From contig NZ_JACXXG010000005.1 in the NCBI RefSeq assembly GCF_014764705.1, positions 160,719-224,718 of the forward strand: 64,000 nucleotides of DNA. The letters are read 5' to 3'. The notes below the pieces were generated by a model, which was not told where the DNA came from, made no database searches, and worked only from the letters and a program-made list of their open reading frames with translations. The translations under genes were made by a program, and so were the position numbers. Shown here piece after piece: positions 9,400 through 19,820 of the stretch. The stretch comes from Stutzerimonas kunmingensis. GTDB taxonomy: Bacteria > Pseudomonadota > Gammaproteobacteria > Pseudomonadales > Pseudomonadaceae. Each line of letters starts with the position of its first letter. Positions within the stretch are counted from its first letter, which is position 1.

Positions 9400-11369
9400 T
9401 TCCCGAGCTCGGCCATCTGGCGATGATTCTGGCGCTGTGCCTGGCAGTGGTCCAGGCCACGCTGCCGCTGATCGGTGCTTGGCGCGGTGACCGACAGTGG
9501 ATGGGCCTGGCCCAACCAGCCGCCTGGGGTCAGTTTGCCTTTCTCGGTTTCTCCTTCGCCTGCCTGACGTACGCCTTCATGGTCGACGATTTCTCCGTTG
9601 CCTACGTCGCCCACAACTCCAACAGTGCCTTGCCCTGGTACTACAAGTTCAGCGCGGTCTGGGGCGCTCACGAAGGCTCCTTGCTGCTGTGGGCCTTCAT
9701 CCTGGCTGGCTGGACTTTTGCCGTGGCGATCTTCTCCCGCCAGCTACCGGAAGACATGCTGGCGCGCGTGCTCGGCGTCATGGGTTTGATCAGCATCGGT
9801 TTCCTGCTCTTTCTTATCGTCACCTCGAACCCCTTCGAGCGGCTGCTGCCGCAGGTCCCAATGGATGGACGCGACCTCAATCCACTGCTGCAGGATTTCG
9901 GTTTGATCGTCCACCCGCCCATGCTTTACATGGGGTACGTGGGTTTCTCGGTGGCGTTCGCCTTTGCGATCGCCGCGTTGCTGGGTGGTCGCCTTGACGC
10001 GGCCTGGGCACGCTGGTCGCGTCCTTGGACGCTCGTCGCCTGGGCCTTCCTCGGCCTGGGCATCGCCCTTGGCTCCTGGTGGGCCTATTACGAGCTCGGC
10101 TGGGGCGGCTGGTGGTTCTGGGATCCGGTGGAAAACGCCTCCTTCATGCCCTGGCTGGTCGGTACGGCGCTGATTCACTCGTTGGCAGTGACCGAGAAGC
10201 GCGGCGTGTTCAAGAGCTGGACCGTGTTGCTGGCAATCGCGGCGTTCTCGCTGAGCCTGCTTGGGACCTTCCTGGTCCGTTCCGGCGTGCTGACGTCGGT
10301 GCACGCGTTTGCTACCGATCCCGAGCGCGGCGTGTTCATTCTGGTCTTTCTGCTGATGGTGGTAGGCGGCTCGCTGACGCTGTTTGCCATGCGCGCGCCT
10401 GTGGTCAAGAGCCAGGTCGGGTTCGGCCTGTGGTCGCGCGAGACTCTGCTGCTAGTCAATAACCTGCTGTTGGTCGTCGCCACGGCGATGATTCTCCTCG
10501 GCACGCTCTATCCGCTGCTGCTGGACGCATTGTCCGGTGCCAAGCTTTCCGTCGGTCCACCGTACTTCAATGCGATGTTCGTTCCGCTGATTGGCGCGCT
10601 GATGCTGACGTTGGGTGTCGGAATCCTGGTGCGCTGGAAGGACACTCCGCTGAAGTGGTTGCTCGGCATGCTCACCCCAGTGCTGATCACCAGCGTAGTG
10701 CTTGGTGGTCTGGGCTCGTTGCTGTTCGGTGACTTCAACTGGGCGGTACTTGCAGTGTCCTTGCTGGCGGCCTGGGTGGTAATCGCTGGCATCCGTGATC
10801 TGCTGGACAAGACGCGCCACAAGGGTTTGTTCAAGGGCATGCGCAGCCTCGCGCCAAGCTACTGGGGCATGCATCTGGCGCACCTCGGGCTGGCGGTCTG
10901 TGCCATTGGCGTGGTACTCACCAGCCACCAAAGTGCGGAGCGCGATCTGCGCTTGGCTCCTGGGGAGTCACTGTCGCTTGGCGGCTATGAGTTCGTCTTC
11001 GAAGGCGCGGTGCATCACGAAGGACCGAACTTCACGTCGGACAAGGCGACCATTCGCGTGCTCGACGGCGACAAGCGGATCGTCACGCTGCACCCGGAAA
11101 AGCGCCTGTACACCGTGCAGCAGATGCCGATGACCGAGGCAGGCATCGACGCAGGCTTTACCCGCGACCTCTACGTCGCGCTGGGCGAGCCGCTGGGCGA
11201 TGGCGCCTGGGCGGTACGCGTGCATATCAAACCCTTCGTGCGCTGGATCTGGCTCGGTGGGCTGATGATGGCCTTTGGCGGCATGCTGGCGGCGAGTGAC
11301 CGGCGGTATCGGGTCAAGGTGAAAACCCGGGTGCGTGAAGCACTGGGGCTGGCTGGACAAGGAGCCTGA
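9396..11369 (+). CDS. ccmF: Heme lyase subunit CcmF
   Basis: A 657-residue protein with many membrane helices, a usual length for CcmF. The tryptophan-rich heme-handling motif [19 protein letters not shown] sits near residues 233-251, and conserved periplasmic His residues occur in [11 protein letters not shown] and in the SVHAFATDP region. CcmF with CcmH transfers heme from CcmE to the apocytochrome CXXCH motif. It is followed after one base by ccmG. Confidence 0.96.
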   Translation: MIPELGHLAMILALCLAVVQATLPLIGAWRGDRQWMGLAQPAAWGQFAFLGFSFACLTYAFMVDDFSVAYVAHNSNSALPWYYKFSAVWGAHEGSLLLWAFILAGWTFAVAIFSRQLPEDMLARVLGVMGLISIGFLLFLIVTSNPFERLLPQVPMDGRDLNPLLQDFGLIVHPPMLYMGYVGFSVAFAFAIAALLGGRLDAAWARWSRPWTLVAWAFLGLGIALGSWWAYYELGWGGWWFWDPVENASFMPWLVGTALIHSLAVTEKRGVFKSWTVLLAIAAFSLSLLGTFLVRSGVLTSVHAFATDPERGVFILVFLLMVVGGSLTLFAMRAPVVKSQVGFGLWSRETLLLVNNLLLVVATAMILLGTLYPLLLDALSGAKLSVGPPYFNAMFVPLIGALMLTLGVGILVRWKDTPLKWLLGMLTPVLITSVVLGGLGSLLFGDFNWAVLAVSLLAAWVVIAGIRDLLDKTRHKGLFKGMRSLAPSYWGMHLAHLGLAVCAIGVVLTSHQSAERDLRLAPGESLSLGGYEFVFEGAVHHEGPNFTSDKATIRVLDGDKRIVTLHPEKRLYTVQQMPMTEAGIDAGFTRDLYVALGEPLGDGAWAVRVHIKPFVRWIWLGGLMMAFGGMLAASDRRYRVKVKTRVREALGLAGQGA

Positions 11370-11370
11370 T

Positions 11371-11898
11371 GTGAAACGAGTGCTGATGTTGCTGCCGCTG
11401 GCGATCTTCCTGGTGGTGGCGGTATTTCTGTATCGCGGGCTGTTTCTCGATCCGACCGAGTTGCCTTCGGCGCTGATTGGCAAGCCGTTTCCGGCGTTCG
11501 AGCTGCCGGCAGTGGAGGGCGACCGGCAGGTTCGCCGCGAGGACTTGCTGGGCAAGCCAGCGCTGGTGAACGTCTGGGCGACCTGGTGTCCGACCTGTAA
11601 GGCCGAGCACGCCATGCTCAATCGCCTGGCCGAGCAGGGCGTCGTGATTCACGGCATCAACTACAAGGACGAGAACGCCAAGGCGCAGCAGTGGCTCAAG
11701 GATTTCCTCGACCCCTACCAGCTCAACGTCAGTGATCCGGATGGCAAGCTGGGATTGGACCTGGGCGTCTACGGCGCACCAGAAACCTTCCTGATCGACA
11801 AGAACGGCATCATTCGCCACAAGTACGTTGGCGCGATCGACGAGCGAGTCTGGCGCGAGCAACTGGCGGCGCTCTATCAGGAGCTGGTGGACGAATGA
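11371..11898 (+). CDS. ccmG: Thiol:disulfide interchange protein CcmG (DsbE)
   Basis: A 175-residue thioredoxin-like, membrane-anchored periplasmic protein. The N-terminal helix is MLLPLAIFLVVAVFLY and the active site is WATWCPTCKAEH (about residues 68-79), a WCPTC redox pair. It keeps apocytochrome c cysteines reduced, along with CcmH. A GTG at 11371 directly after the ccmF stop gives the family N-terminus; the frame is open upstream only inside ccmF. The ccmH start overlaps its stop. Confidence 0.94.
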   Translation: MKRVLMLLPLAIFLVVAVFLYRGLFLDPTELPSALIGKPFPAFELPAVEGDRQVRREDLLGKPALVNVWATWCPTCKAEHAMLNRLAEQGVVIHGINYKDENAKAQQWLKDFLDPYQLNVSDPDGKLGLDLGVYGAPETFLIDKNGIIRHKYVGAIDERVWREQLAALYQELVDE

Positions 11899-12365
11899 AA
11901 TCGATGATCCGCGCGCTTTTGCTGGGTTTGGCCGTCAGCGCTACGGCACATGCTGCCATAGACACCTATGACTTCAAGGACGAAGCCGAGCGCGAGCGCT
12001 ACCGCACGCTCACTGAAGAACTGCGCTGTCCGAAATGCCAGAACCAGAACATCGCCGACTCCAACGCGCCGATCGCGATGGACCTGCGCGAAGAGATCTT
12101 CCGCATGCTGGAGGAAGGCAAGAGCAACGACGAGATCGTTGCCTATCTGGTCGATCGCTATGGCGATTTCGTTCGTTACAAGCCACCGGTAAACGCGAAA
12201 ACCATGCTGCTCTGGTATGGGCCGGTTGGTTTGCTGGTCCTCGGCTTCGGCGTGCTGACCGTGATTCTGGTGCGTCGTCGCCGGGTCGAAAAGGCACCTG
12301 CATCAACCCTTTCCGAGACCGAGCGCGAACGTCTCGCCAAGCTTCTGGATAAAAAAGACTCATGA
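11895..12365 (+). CDS. ccmH: Cytochrome c maturation protein CcmH
   Basis: A 156-residue protein with a signal sequence ([14 protein letters not shown]), the diagnostic redox motif [11 protein letters not shown] (about residues 43-53), and a C-terminal membrane helix ([20 protein letters not shown]). CcmH reduces apocytochrome thiols before heme ligation. It corresponds to the short CcmH/CycL form, with the TPR part encoded separately as the next gene. Four-base overlaps with both neighbours. Confidence 0.95.
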   Translation: MKSMIRALLLGLAVSATAHAAIDTYDFKDEAERERYRTLTEELRCPKCQNQNIADSNAPIAMDLREEIFRMLEEGKSNDEIVAYLVDRYGDFVRYKPPVNAKTMLLWYGPVGLLVLGFGVLTVILVRRRRVEKAPASTLSETERERLAKLLDKKDS

Positions 12366-13582
12366 TCGATTTCTGGATAGCCGCCGGCGCCCTGCTGCTG
12401 GTGGCATTGGCCTTTTTGTTGTTACCCATCCTGCGTGGCCGTCGAGCCCAGGCCGAAGAAGATCGTACGGCGCTGAACGTTGCCTTGTATGAAGAGCGCC
12501 TTGCCGAGTTGACCTCTCAGCACTCTGCCGGAACCTTGACCACCGAGCAGTTGGAGGCTGGGCGAGCAGATGCTGCACGCGAGCTGTTGGAGGACACCGA
12601 GAATAGCGACAAGCCGCGAATCGCCAAGCTTGGTCGCAGCGTTCCGCTGATTGCGGCGGTTCTGGTGCCCCTGATGGGCTACGGGCTTTATATGTATTGG
12701 GGCGCCAGCGACAAAGTTCAGATGGCTCGACAGTTTTCGGAGCAGCCTCGCACAGTCGAGGAAATGACCGCTCATCTGGAGCAGGCCGTACAGGAGCAGC
12801 CGGATTCTGCCGAAGCCTGGTACTTCCTGGGTCGTACTTATATGAACCAGGAGCGTCCAGCCGACGCAGCCAAGGCTTTCGGGCGCGTGGTGGAAATTGC
12901 GGGCCGTCAGCCCGAGCTGCTCGGTCAGCTGGCGCAGGCGCTCTATTTCGCCGGTGACCGTCAGTGGTCCGATAAGCTTCAAGCCCTTACTGACGAGGCG
13001 CTGCAGGGCGATCCGCAGGAGGTGACCAGTCTCGGCCTGCTTGGCATCGCGGCATTCGAGGAAGCGCGTTATCCGGATGCCGTGCGCTTCTGGGAGCAAC
13101 TGGTTGCGGCGCTTCCCGAAGAAGATCCTTCGCGCGAAGCGATCCGTGGCGGCATCGAGCGGGCGCGGCAGCAGATCGAGGGGGGCAGCTCCACCACCGA
13201 ACAGGCTTCAGCGGCAAGCGAGAAGGCTGATAACGCAGGGGCCACGCTTCAGATTCAGGTTGCGCTGGACCCGAAGGTGGCGGAATCGGTTTCGCCGCAG
13301 GATACGGTTTTCGTATTCGCTCGCGCAGTAGCGGGGCCACCCGTTCCGCTGGCAGCAAAACGCCTGACGATTGCCGATCTGCCTGCAACCGTCACGCTTG
13401 GCGATGCCGATGCGATGGTGCCTTCGATGAAGATATCCAGCGTCGAGCAGGTCACGGTAATGGCGCGGGTCTCCCGTTCCGGCGACGCAACAAAAGGTGA
13501 GTGGATGGGTCAAAGCGAAGCGCTTGATACTGCGAGCGATAACGCCATTGATCTGGTGATCGACCGCGCCGAGGCTCCCTGA
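12362..13582 (+). CDS. ccmI: Cytochrome c biogenesis TPR protein CcmI (CycH)
   Basis: A 406-residue protein with two N-terminal membrane helices (about residues 3-22 and 94-113), a cytoplasmic leucine-rich stretch between them, and periplasmic TPR repeats from about residue 120 ([24 protein letters not shown]). The C-terminal part (about 300-400) is the CycH periplasmic domain. CcmI captures apocytochrome for the CcmFH lyase. It overlaps ccmH by four bases and ends the ccm operon proper. Confidence 0.93.
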   Translation: MIDFWIAAGALLLVALAFLLLPILRGRRAQAEEDRTALNVALYEERLAELTSQHSAGTLTTEQLEAGRADAARELLEDTENSDKPRIAKLGRSVPLIAAVLVPLMGYGLYMYWGASDKVQMARQFSEQPRTVEEMTAHLEQAVQEQPDSAEAWYFLGRTYMNQERPADAAKAFGRVVEIAGRQPELLGQLAQALYFAGDRQWSDKLQALTDEALQGDPQEVTSLGLLGIAAFEEARYPDAVRFWEQLVAALPEEDPSREAIRGGIERARQQIEGGSSTTEQASAASEKADNAGATLQIQVALDPKVAESVSPQDTVFVFARAVAGPPVPLAAKRLTIADLPATVTLGDADAMVPSMKISSVEQVTVMARVSRSGDATKGEWMGQSEALDTASDNAIDLVIDRAEAP

Positions 13583-13599
13583 ACACCCATGAGGTAGAG

Positions 13600-14040
13600 A
13601 TGCACACGAATTCGTCAGCACACCCGCTTAGGCTTGCGCGGTTCGGCCCGCGGGTCGTACTGCTCGGATTGACATTGGCGCTCGGCGCTTGCGCAGGTAA
13701 TCCCTACGGTTCCGCGCCTCAGGGGCCTGCTCCAAGTCCGGTGCCGCGTGCGCCCGAGCCCAGTGGGCCGGTTATCTCACCCCCTCCTATCAAGGCGCCA
13801 CCGGCACCCAGGGCTCCAACTACCCAGAAGAGCCATCCGCGTTATGCGCCACCACCGCACGTGGCTGCGCACTGGGACAATCGTCTTGGGGTCTATGTCG
13901 TGGAGGGGCGTGATCTCTTTTACCGGGAGCGCCTGTATTACCGGTGGGATGGCGACTGGTACTGTGCTGGGCGCCCCGATGGCCCGTGGGAGCCGGTCGC
14001 GCCGCCCAGTGTTCCGCCGGGTCTTCGTGACCGCTATTGA
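13600..14040 (+). CDS. Proline-rich lipoprotein of unknown function
   Basis: A 146-residue protein with an N-terminal helix ending in the lipobox LGAC (Cys at about residue 38), so it is probably an outer-membrane lipoprotein. A proline-rich segment (about 46-85) is followed by a Tyr/Trp-rich C-terminal part with VYVVEGRDLFYRERLYYRW and DGDWYCAGRPDGPWEPV. It follows ccmI by 17 bases and may be co-transcribed. No function is recognised. Confidence 0.75.
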   Translation: MHTNSSAHPLRLARFGPRVVLLGLTLALGACAGNPYGSAPQGPAPSPVPRAPEPSGPVISPPPIKAPPAPRAPTTQKSHPRYAPPPHVAAHWDNRLGVYVVEGRDLFYRERLYYRWDGDWYCAGRPDGPWEPVAPPSVPPGLRDRY

Positions 14041-14190
14041 TGTTACTCCTCGGCAGCGGGCGCTAACTTTTTGCGCTTCAGCCTAAAGGCGGCTTGCCTA
14101 TTGCCGATAAAGGTTCAGCACCGTTGCACTGCAACGTTCCCAGCTGGCTCGGCCTATGCCGTCCATCGGACTCATGCCCCGGAGTCGATA

Positions 14191-14487
14191 ATGAATGCTT
14201 CCGTCAAGCGCCTCGAAGAAACTGGTTCCGCTCTACGCGATGCGCTGACGCAGCAGGACTGGGCCGCAATCAGTATGCTGGATCGCGAGTGCCGTAATGC
14301 TGTCGACGAGGCGATGCAGGCACATGAACGCGACAACGGCGTGGTTCGTCAGCGGTTGCAGGAGCTGCTTGATCTGTATGGTGAGCTGGTAATGACCTGC
14401 CAGATTGAACAGGCACGGGTCGCAAGCGAGCTGCGTCAGCTGAATCAGTCTCAACAGGGCACCAAGGTTTACCAGCTATTCGCCTAA
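14191..14487 (+). CDS. fliT: FliT-like flagellar chaperone/regulator
   Basis: A 98-residue, all-helical acidic protein (SVKRLEETGSALRDALTQQDW, then ECRNAVDEAM and QRLQELLDLYGELVMTCQIEQ). Short helical proteins of this kind directly before fleQ belong to the FliT/FleP family in Pseudomonas, after fliC-flaG-fliD-fliS. The ATG at 14191 is preferred; the upstream in-frame sequence does not look coding. FliT is a FliD export chaperone. Here fliD and fliS are not adjacent (a lipoprotein and ccm genes lie upstream), which is unusual. The assignment rests on size, helicity and position. Confidence 0.65.
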   Translation: MNASVKRLEETGSALRDALTQQDWAAISMLDRECRNAVDEAMQAHERDNGVVRQRLQELLDLYGELVMTCQIEQARVASELRQLNQSQQGTKVYQLFA

Positions 14488-14860
14488 GCGTGGCCTCAGG
14501 CCCGACAGCTTCAAATTCTTCCCAGGATCACTGGGGCTGAATTCTTCCTCAATATTTATCATTACAAAGTATGTGGCATTATGCCGCTACCCTTTTGTTG
14601 GCGAGCGGCTAATTGGCGCTTATTGCCTGGTAAATACCTATCTTCGCGGTCATCGTGCACCGAAGTCTTCAAATCGATCTTGAGGTGTCTCTCAAGGTAC
14701 TGATTTTTGGCTCGTTCTTTGGTCGCTAATTCACGCCATAAATTTGACTCAGTTCATTTTTTCATTAATCTACGTTCCATCTGCCATCAGTGTGATCGCC
14801 GTTCTTCCATGGATGCGAGCGCAGGCTTTCTTTCAGCTTCTTTAGAGCCCTATAAACAAG
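14488..14860 (+). promoter_or_regulatory. fleQ upstream region with candidate sigma-70 promoter
   Basis: This 373-base gap is AT-richer than its neighbours and has no convincing gene. A candidate promoter is TTGACT at 14744-14749 and TAATCT at 14766-14771 with a 16-base spacer, placing transcription start about 80 bases before fleQ. A perfect inverted repeat CTTGAG/CTCAAG with a six-base spacer lies at about 14681-14698 and could bind a regulator. In P. aeruginosa fleQ is sigma-70 dependent; the exact elements here are inference. Confidence 0.35.
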
Positions 14861-16330
14861 ATGTGGCGTGAAACCAAGATTTTGTTGATAGACGATGATC
14901 ACGACCGCCGGCGCGACCTGGCCGTCATCCTGAACTTTCTCAGCGAGGATCATCTGGCTTGTTCAAGCAGTGAATGGCAGGAGGCGGTCGCCGGCCTCGA
15001 GTCCAGCCGTGTTGTCAACGGTGTCATGCTGGGCGACGTGTCCTCCAAGGGCGGCGCTGTCGAACTGATCAAGCAGATGGGCAAATGGGATGAGAATGTC
15101 CCGCTGATGCTGATCGGTGAGCCCGCTCCGGCGGACTGGCCGGACGATCTGCGACGCAGAGTGCTGACCAGCCTGGAAATGCCACCCAGCTATAACAAGC
15201 TGCTCGACTCCCTGCACCGTGCGCAGGTCTATCGCGAGATGTACGACCAGGCAAAGTCCCGTGGTCGCCAGCGCGAGCCCAATCTTTTCCGCAGCCTGGT
15301 CGGCACCAGCCGAGCGGTGCAGCACGTCCGGCAGATGATGGAACAGGTCGCCGACACCGAAGCCAGTGTGCTGATTCTTGGTGAGTCCGGCACCGGCAAG
15401 GAAGTGGTTGCGCGAAATCTGCACTATCACTCGAAGCGGCGTCAGGGGCCTTTTGTACCTGTCAATTGCGGAGCGATTCCGGCGGAGTTGCTGGAAAGCG
15501 AACTGTTTGGTCACGAGAAGGGTGCCTTTACCGGTGCGATTACTGCTCGCGCGGGTCGTTTCGAGCTTGCCGAGGGCGGCACGCTGTTTCTCGATGAGAT
15601 AGGCGACATGCCGTTGCCGATGCAGGTCAAACTGCTGCGGGTTCTGCAGGAGCGCACCTTCGAGCGTGTTGGCAGCAACCGTACGCAGAATGCCGATGTG
15701 CGCATCATCGCGGCGACGCATAAGGACCTGGAGAAAATGATCGAGGAGGGGACCTTCCGCGAGGACCTCTACTATCGTCTGAATGTCTTCCCCATCGAGA
15801 TGGCGCCGCTACGGGAGCGCGTCGAGGATATCCCGTTGCTGATGAACGAGCTGATCTCGCGCATGGAGCATGAAAAGCGCGGCTCTATACGTTTCAACTC
15901 AGCTGCAATCATGTCGCTATGCCGGCACGACTGGCCGGGTAATGTCCGCGAGCTGGCAAACCTGGTAGAGCGCATGGCGATCATGCATCCCTATGGCGTT
16001 ATCGGGGTAATGGAGCTGCCGAAGAAGTTTCGCCACGTCGACGACGATGATGAGCAGTACGCGACCAGCCTGCATGATGAGATGGAGGAGCGTGCGGCAA
16101 TCAGTGCGCCAATGGTAGTACCCGAAGCTCAGGCGATGCTGCCGATCGAGGGTCTGGATCTCAAGGAATACCTCGGCAATCTTGAGCAGGGGCTTATTCA
16201 TCAGGCTCTCGAAGATGCTGGTGGCGTGGTGGCTCGGGCGGCCGAGCGGTTGAGGATTCGCCGAACCACGCTGGTCGAGAAAATGCGCAAGTACGGCATG
16301 AATCGTCGCGACGACGATATGGGCGACTAG
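14861..16330 (+). CDS. fleQ: Flagellar master regulator FleQ
   Basis: A 489-residue enhancer-binding protein. The N-terminal FleQ domain looks like a receiver ([15 protein letters not shown]) but lacks an obvious phosphoacceptor Asp. The central AAA+ domain has Walker A GESGTGKE (about residue 173), the sigma-54 contact loop GAFTGA (about 221), and [10 protein letters not shown] as Walker B. A C-terminal Fis-type helix-turn-helix covers about 445-485. FleQ turns on the flagellar hierarchy and responds to cyclic di-GMP in Pseudomonas. fleSR follow, with a terminator and a sigma-54 promoter between. Confidence 0.95.
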   Translation: MWRETKILLIDDDHDRRRDLAVILNFLSEDHLACSSSEWQEAVAGLESSRVVNGVMLGDVSSKGGAVELIKQMGKWDENVPLMLIGEPAPADWPDDLRRRVLTSLEMPPSYNKLLDSLHRAQVYREMYDQAKSRGRQREPNLFRSLVGTSRAVQHVRQMMEQVADTEASVLILGESGTGKEVVARNLHYHSKRRQGPFVPVNCGAIPAELLESELFGHEKGAFTGAITARAGRFELAEGGTLFLDEIGDMPLPMQVKLLRVLQERTFERVGSNRTQNADVRIIAATHKDLEKMIEEGTFREDLYYRLNVFPIEMAPLRERVEDIPLLMNELISRMEHEKRGSIRFNSAAIMSLCRHDWPGNVRELANLVERMAIMHPYGVIGVMELPKKFRHVDDDDEQYATSLHDEMEERAAISAPMVVPEAQAMLPIEGLDLKEYLGNLEQGLIHQALEDAGGVVARAAERLRIRRTTLVEKMRKYGMNRRDDDMGD

Positions 16331-16360
16331 CACGCTGCTAGCGGTTCTAAAAAGACGTTC

Positions 16361-16392
16361 AAAAAGGCCACCTGGATCAGGTGGCTTTTTTC
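16361..16392 (+). terminator. Rho-independent terminator after fleQ
   Basis: A strong hairpin with stem AAAAGGCCACCTG and CAGGTGGCTTTT around a three-base loop, ending in a T run. It ends fleQ and so separates it from fleSR. Confidence 0.9.
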
Positions 16393-16433
16393 GTTTGGCA
16401 TGGTCGTGCCGATGGCGGGACGTGCTGAGTGCC

Positions 16434-16448
16434 GGGCACGAAGATTGC
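16434..16448 (+). promoter_or_regulatory. Sigma-54 promoter of fleSR
   Basis: GGGCACG-AAGA-TTGC matches the -24/-12 consensus TGGCACG-N4-TTGC except for the first base. Transcription would start near 16460, about 33 bases before the fleS GTG at 16493. FleQ with sigma-54 drives fleSR in P. aeruginosa, so both position and type fit. This also argues against any fleS start upstream of 16460. Confidence 0.85.
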
Positions 16449-16492
16449 TGGTCCCCGTCAACCGACTTTCTTTTGACAGGCGCAAGCGACCC

Positions 16493-17680
16493 GTGAATTC
16501 CGTCACCAAGCCATCCGAAAGTTCATTCGATGCCCCAGACGTGCTGGCGCTGACTCGATCACTGGAGCTCTTTCGTCAGGTATCCGGACAGCTTGGTGAA
16601 TCCGAGGAGCTGTTGCAGGTACGCGTCGCCGAGCTCAAGGGGCAACTTGCCGAGGCCGGCGAGCTTCGACGACAGGAGCTGGAGGAGAAAGAGCGTCTCG
16701 CGCAGCGATTGCAGAGCGTTCTCGACCTGCTGCCAGGTGGCGTCATCGTGATCGATGGGCAGGGTGTGGTGCGCGATGCGAACCCGGTTGCTCTTGAGCT
16801 GTTGAGCGAGCCACTCGTGGGGCACCCCTGGCGCGAGGTGATTGGCCGCTGTTTTGCGCCGCGGCGGGACGACGGGCACGAGATATCGCTACGCAATGGT
16901 CGCCGCCTATCGATCGCTACGCGCTCGCTTGCCGGGGAACCTGGTCAGCTGGTGCTGCTCACCGACCTTACCGAGACCCGCCGACTCCAGGATCAGCTGG
17001 CGCGCCATGAACGGCTGTCGTCGCTAGGGCGCATGGTGGCTTCGCTTGCCCACCAGATTCGCACTCCGCTGTCCACCGCGTTGCTATATGCCAGTCACCT
17101 CGAGCAGGGTGGCCTGAGCGAACAGCAACAGCAGCGCTTCGCCGGTAGCCTCAAGGCTCGTCTGCACGAACTGGAGCATCAGGTCCGTGACATGCTGATC
17201 TTCGCCCGCGGTGATCTGCCGCTGAACGACCGACTGAGTCCGGCTGCGCTGTTGTCGGCGCTGCGTTCGGCCGGCGAGCCACGTCTTCAGGGCGCCAGCG
17301 TGCGCTGGCAGTGTGACGTGCAGGGGGTGGAGGTGTTGTGCAATCGCGATACGTTGGTCGGAGCATTGCTCAATCTCATCGAAAATGCGTTACAGGCCAG
17401 CGTCGGGGCGCCGCGTCTGAAGGTCCACCTGTATCGCCGCGACGAAACGGTGCGGGTTTGCATAAGCGACTGCGGTAAAGGCATCGACGCCGAAACACTG
17501 GGTCGGTTGGGCGAGCCGTTTTTCACCACCCGAACCACGGGAACCGGCCTGGGTCTGGCAGTGGCCAAGGCCGTTGCCCGAGCCCATCAAGGTGACCTGC
17601 AGTTGCGCTCGCGGCCAGGCCGCGGAACCTGTGCGCTGATGAGCCTGCCGCTGATTCCCGCCACTCACAAACCGGAGTGA
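16493..17680 (+). CDS. fleS: Flagellar sensor kinase FleS
   Basis: A 395-residue cytoplasmic histidine kinase: N-terminal coiled coil (about residues 35-75), a PAS domain (about 80-160), HisKA with the phosphorylated His in VASLAHQIRTPLSTAL (about 186), and a HATPase domain with N-box LIENALQAS and G-boxes DCGKGID and GTGLGLAV. GTG 16493 is used because the sigma-54 promoter at 16434-16448 excludes upstream starts. FleS pairs with FleR to activate class III flagellar genes. No membrane helix is seen, as expected for FleS. Confidence 0.92.
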   Translation: MNSVTKPSESSFDAPDVLALTRSLELFRQVSGQLGESEELLQVRVAELKGQLAEAGELRRQELEEKERLAQRLQSVLDLLPGGVIVIDGQGVVRDANPVALELLSEPLVGHPWREVIGRCFAPRRDDGHEISLRNGRRLSIATRSLAGEPGQLVLLTDLTETRRLQDQLARHERLSSLGRMVASLAHQIRTPLSTALLYASHLEQGGLSEQQQQRFAGSLKARLHELEHQVRDMLIFARGDLPLNDRLSPAALLSALRSAGEPRLQGASVRWQCDVQGVEVLCNRDTLVGALLNLIENALQASVGAPRLKVHLYRRDETVRVCISDCGKGIDAETLGRLGEPFFTTRTTGTGLGLAVAKAVARAHQGDLQLRSRPGRGTCALMSLPLIPATHKPE

Positions 17681-17685
17681 CCTGT

Positions 17686-19074
17686 ATGGCCGCCACGATA
17701 CTTCTCGTCGAAGACGATCACGCCCTGCGCGAAGCCCTAGGCATCACGCTGCAGCTTGGGGGCTACGATTACCGTGCCGTCGATTGCGCCGAAGCGGCCT
17801 TGTGTGCGCTGCAGGAAGAGTCATTCGGCCTGGTCATCAGTGACGTGAACATGCCCGGCATGGACGGCCACGAACTGCTCTCGCTGGTTAGGCAACGCTA
17901 CCCGCAGGTGCCCGTGCTGCTGATGACCGCCTTTGGCGCGGTAACGAGGGCGGTGGATGCGATGCGCCAGGGCGCTGTCGATTATCTGGTCAAGCCGTTC
18001 GAGCCAGGCACATTGCTTGAGCTCTTGGGGCGTCATGTGAACGGCATCGCTGCTACCGAGGCAGAAGGGCCGGTGGCGCTCGAGCCGTCCAGCCAGCAGC
18101 TGCTGGCTCTTGCCCGGCGGGTGGCGCAAAGTGACTCCACCGTACTGATCTCCGGTGAGTCAGGCACTGGCAAGGAGGTGCTGGCGCGCTATATCCACCA
18201 GCAGTCACCGAGGCACTGCAAGCCATTTATCGCCATCAATTGCGCTGCCATTCCGGACAACATGCTCGAGGCAACCCTGTTCGGGCATGAGAAGGGCGCT
18301 TTCACCGGCGCGATTGCCAGTCAGCCTGGCAAGTTCGAGCAGGCCGACGGCGGTACTTTACTGCTCGACGAGATATCCGAGATGCCGTTGGGGTTGCAGG
18401 CGAAACTGCTACGTGTGCTGCAGGAGCGAGAGGTCGAGCGGGTCGGTGGGCGGAAGCCTATCGCTCTGGATATTCGTGTGCTCGCCACCACCAACCGTGA
18501 TCTCGCTGGCGAGGTAGCGGCGGGTCGCTTCCGTGAGGACCTCTATTACCGTCTTTCGGTTTTCCCACTGGCGTGGTCGCCGCTGAGGCAGCGCCCGGCC
18601 GATATTCTGCCGCTGGCCGAACGCCTGTTGGTCAGCCACGCCAGGAAGATGCGCCAGGCGCCTGCGCGGCTTTCGGCCGAGGCGCAGCGCTGCCTGGTGG
18701 CGCACGCGTGGCCGGGCAACGTGCGCGAACTGGACAACGCGATACAGCGAGCGTTGATTCTTCAGCAGAGCGGCATGATCCAGCCGCAAGATCTGTGCCT
18801 AGCGGGTGTGGGCGGTGTCACCAACTTGCCTGTCGCCAGTAGCGCGGCACAACCGTGCGAGGGCGCTGCAGGGGAGACGGGGGGCTGTTCCGGACTGGGG
18901 GATGATCTGCGCCGCCGCGAGTTCCAGTTGATCATCGATACCCTGCGTGCCGAACGTGGACGGCGCAAGGAGACGGCTGATCGCCTGGGCATCAGTGCGC
19001 GCACCCTGCGTTACAAGCTGGCGCAGATGCGCGACGCCGGGATGGATGTCGAGGCATCGCTCTACGCGGGCTGA
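17686..19074 (+). CDS. fleR: Flagellar response regulator FleR
   Basis: A 462-residue NtrC-type activator. The receiver begins [15 protein letters not shown] with phosphoacceptor Asp in [12 protein letters not shown] (about residue 53). The AAA+ domain has GESGTGKE (about 156) and GAFTGA (about 204); the C-terminus has a Fis-type helix-turn-helix ([18 protein letters not shown]). ATG 17686 is chosen over GTG 17677: a ggag at 17674 sits eight bases before it and the family begins MAA-LLVEDD. It works with FleS and sigma-54. Confidence 0.94.
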   Translation: MAATILLVEDDHALREALGITLQLGGYDYRAVDCAEAALCALQEESFGLVISDVNMPGMDGHELLSLVRQRYPQVPVLLMTAFGAVTRAVDAMRQGAVDYLVKPFEPGTLLELLGRHVNGIAATEAEGPVALEPSSQQLLALARRVAQSDSTVLISGESGTGKEVLARYIHQQSPRHCKPFIAINCAAIPDNMLEATLFGHEKGAFTGAIASQPGKFEQADGGTLLLDEISEMPLGLQAKLLRVLQEREVERVGGRKPIALDIRVLATTNRDLAGEVAAGRFREDLYYRLSVFPLAWSPLRQRPADILPLAERLLVSHARKMRQAPARLSAEAQRCLVAHAWPGNVRELDNAIQRALILQQSGMIQPQDLCLAGVGGVTNLPVASSAAQPCEGAAGETGGCSGLGDDLRRREFQLIIDTLRAERGRRKETADRLGISARTLRYKLAQMRDAGMDVEASLYAG

Positions 19075-19135
19075 GCGCGCTCCCTTCAACCTCGCTCTGA
19101 TAAGCTGCCGCCATCCTCATGATGGAGATTTCCAG

Positions 19136-19795
19136 GTGCACAAAGACTTCTGGCAGGAGCGCTGGGCTCGCAACGAGATTGGTTTCCACCTTGACGATGT
19201 TCATCCCGGCATGCGTCGCCACTGGCCGCGACTGGCGTTGCCTGATGGTGCGACGGTGCTGGTGCCGTTGTGCGGCAAGAGTCTGGATCTGACCTGGCTG
19301 GCCAAGCAAGGGTTCAATGTCGTGGGGGTGGAGCTGAGTGAGAAGGCTGTAGACGCGTTTTTCTCCGAGCAGCAGCTCGAAGCTGAAATTTCCCAGCGTG
19401 GGCCGTTCAAGGTCTATCGCTCCGGTACCCTGGAGATCCGTTGCGGCGACTTTTTCGCGCTCAGTGCGGCCGATGTCCTCGGGTGCCAGGCGGTCTATGA
19501 TCGCGCCGCCTTGATCGCATTGCCGCACGCGATGCGTCAGCGGTACGCGGCACTGATGTCGAGCATCCTCCCGGCCGGCTGTCAGCAGCTTCTGGTTACG
19601 CTGGATTATGACCAGGCAGAGATGGAAGGCCCGCCCTTCGCGGTGGGTACGAGTGAGGTGCGCGACCTGTACGCCGCTGAGTGGAGCGTGGAACTGCTGG
19701 AAGCCAAGGAAGTGCTGGAGCGTAATCCGCGGATGCGCGAGCGCGGTCTGACGCGGCTCGAGGAGCACTTCCATTGGCTGCAACGGCGGGTCTGA
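19136..19795 (+). CDS. tpm: Thiopurine S-methyltransferase
   Basis: A 219-residue SAM-dependent methyltransferase of the TPMT family, starting HKDFWQERWARNEIGFH, which is the family N-terminus. The SAM-binding loop is VLVPLCGKSLDLTWLAKQG and the acidic post-motif VVGVELSEKAVDAFF; YDRAALIALP is also conserved. In Pseudomonas the enzyme methylates thiopurines and can convert selenite and tellurite to volatile forms. GTG 19136 has a ggag eight bases upstream. It stands alone downstream of fleR. Confidence 0.9.
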   Translation: MHKDFWQERWARNEIGFHLDDVHPGMRRHWPRLALPDGATVLVPLCGKSLDLTWLAKQGFNVVGVELSEKAVDAFFSEQQLEAEISQRGPFKVYRSGTLEIRCGDFFALSAADVLGCQAVYDRAALIALPHAMRQRYAALMSSILPAGCQQLLVTLDYDQAEMEGPPFAVGTSEVRDLYAAEWSVELLEAKEVLERNPRMRERGLTRLEEHFHWLQRRV

Positions 19796-19820
19796 CCCGC
19801 CGCTTGTAATGCTGCGGCGA

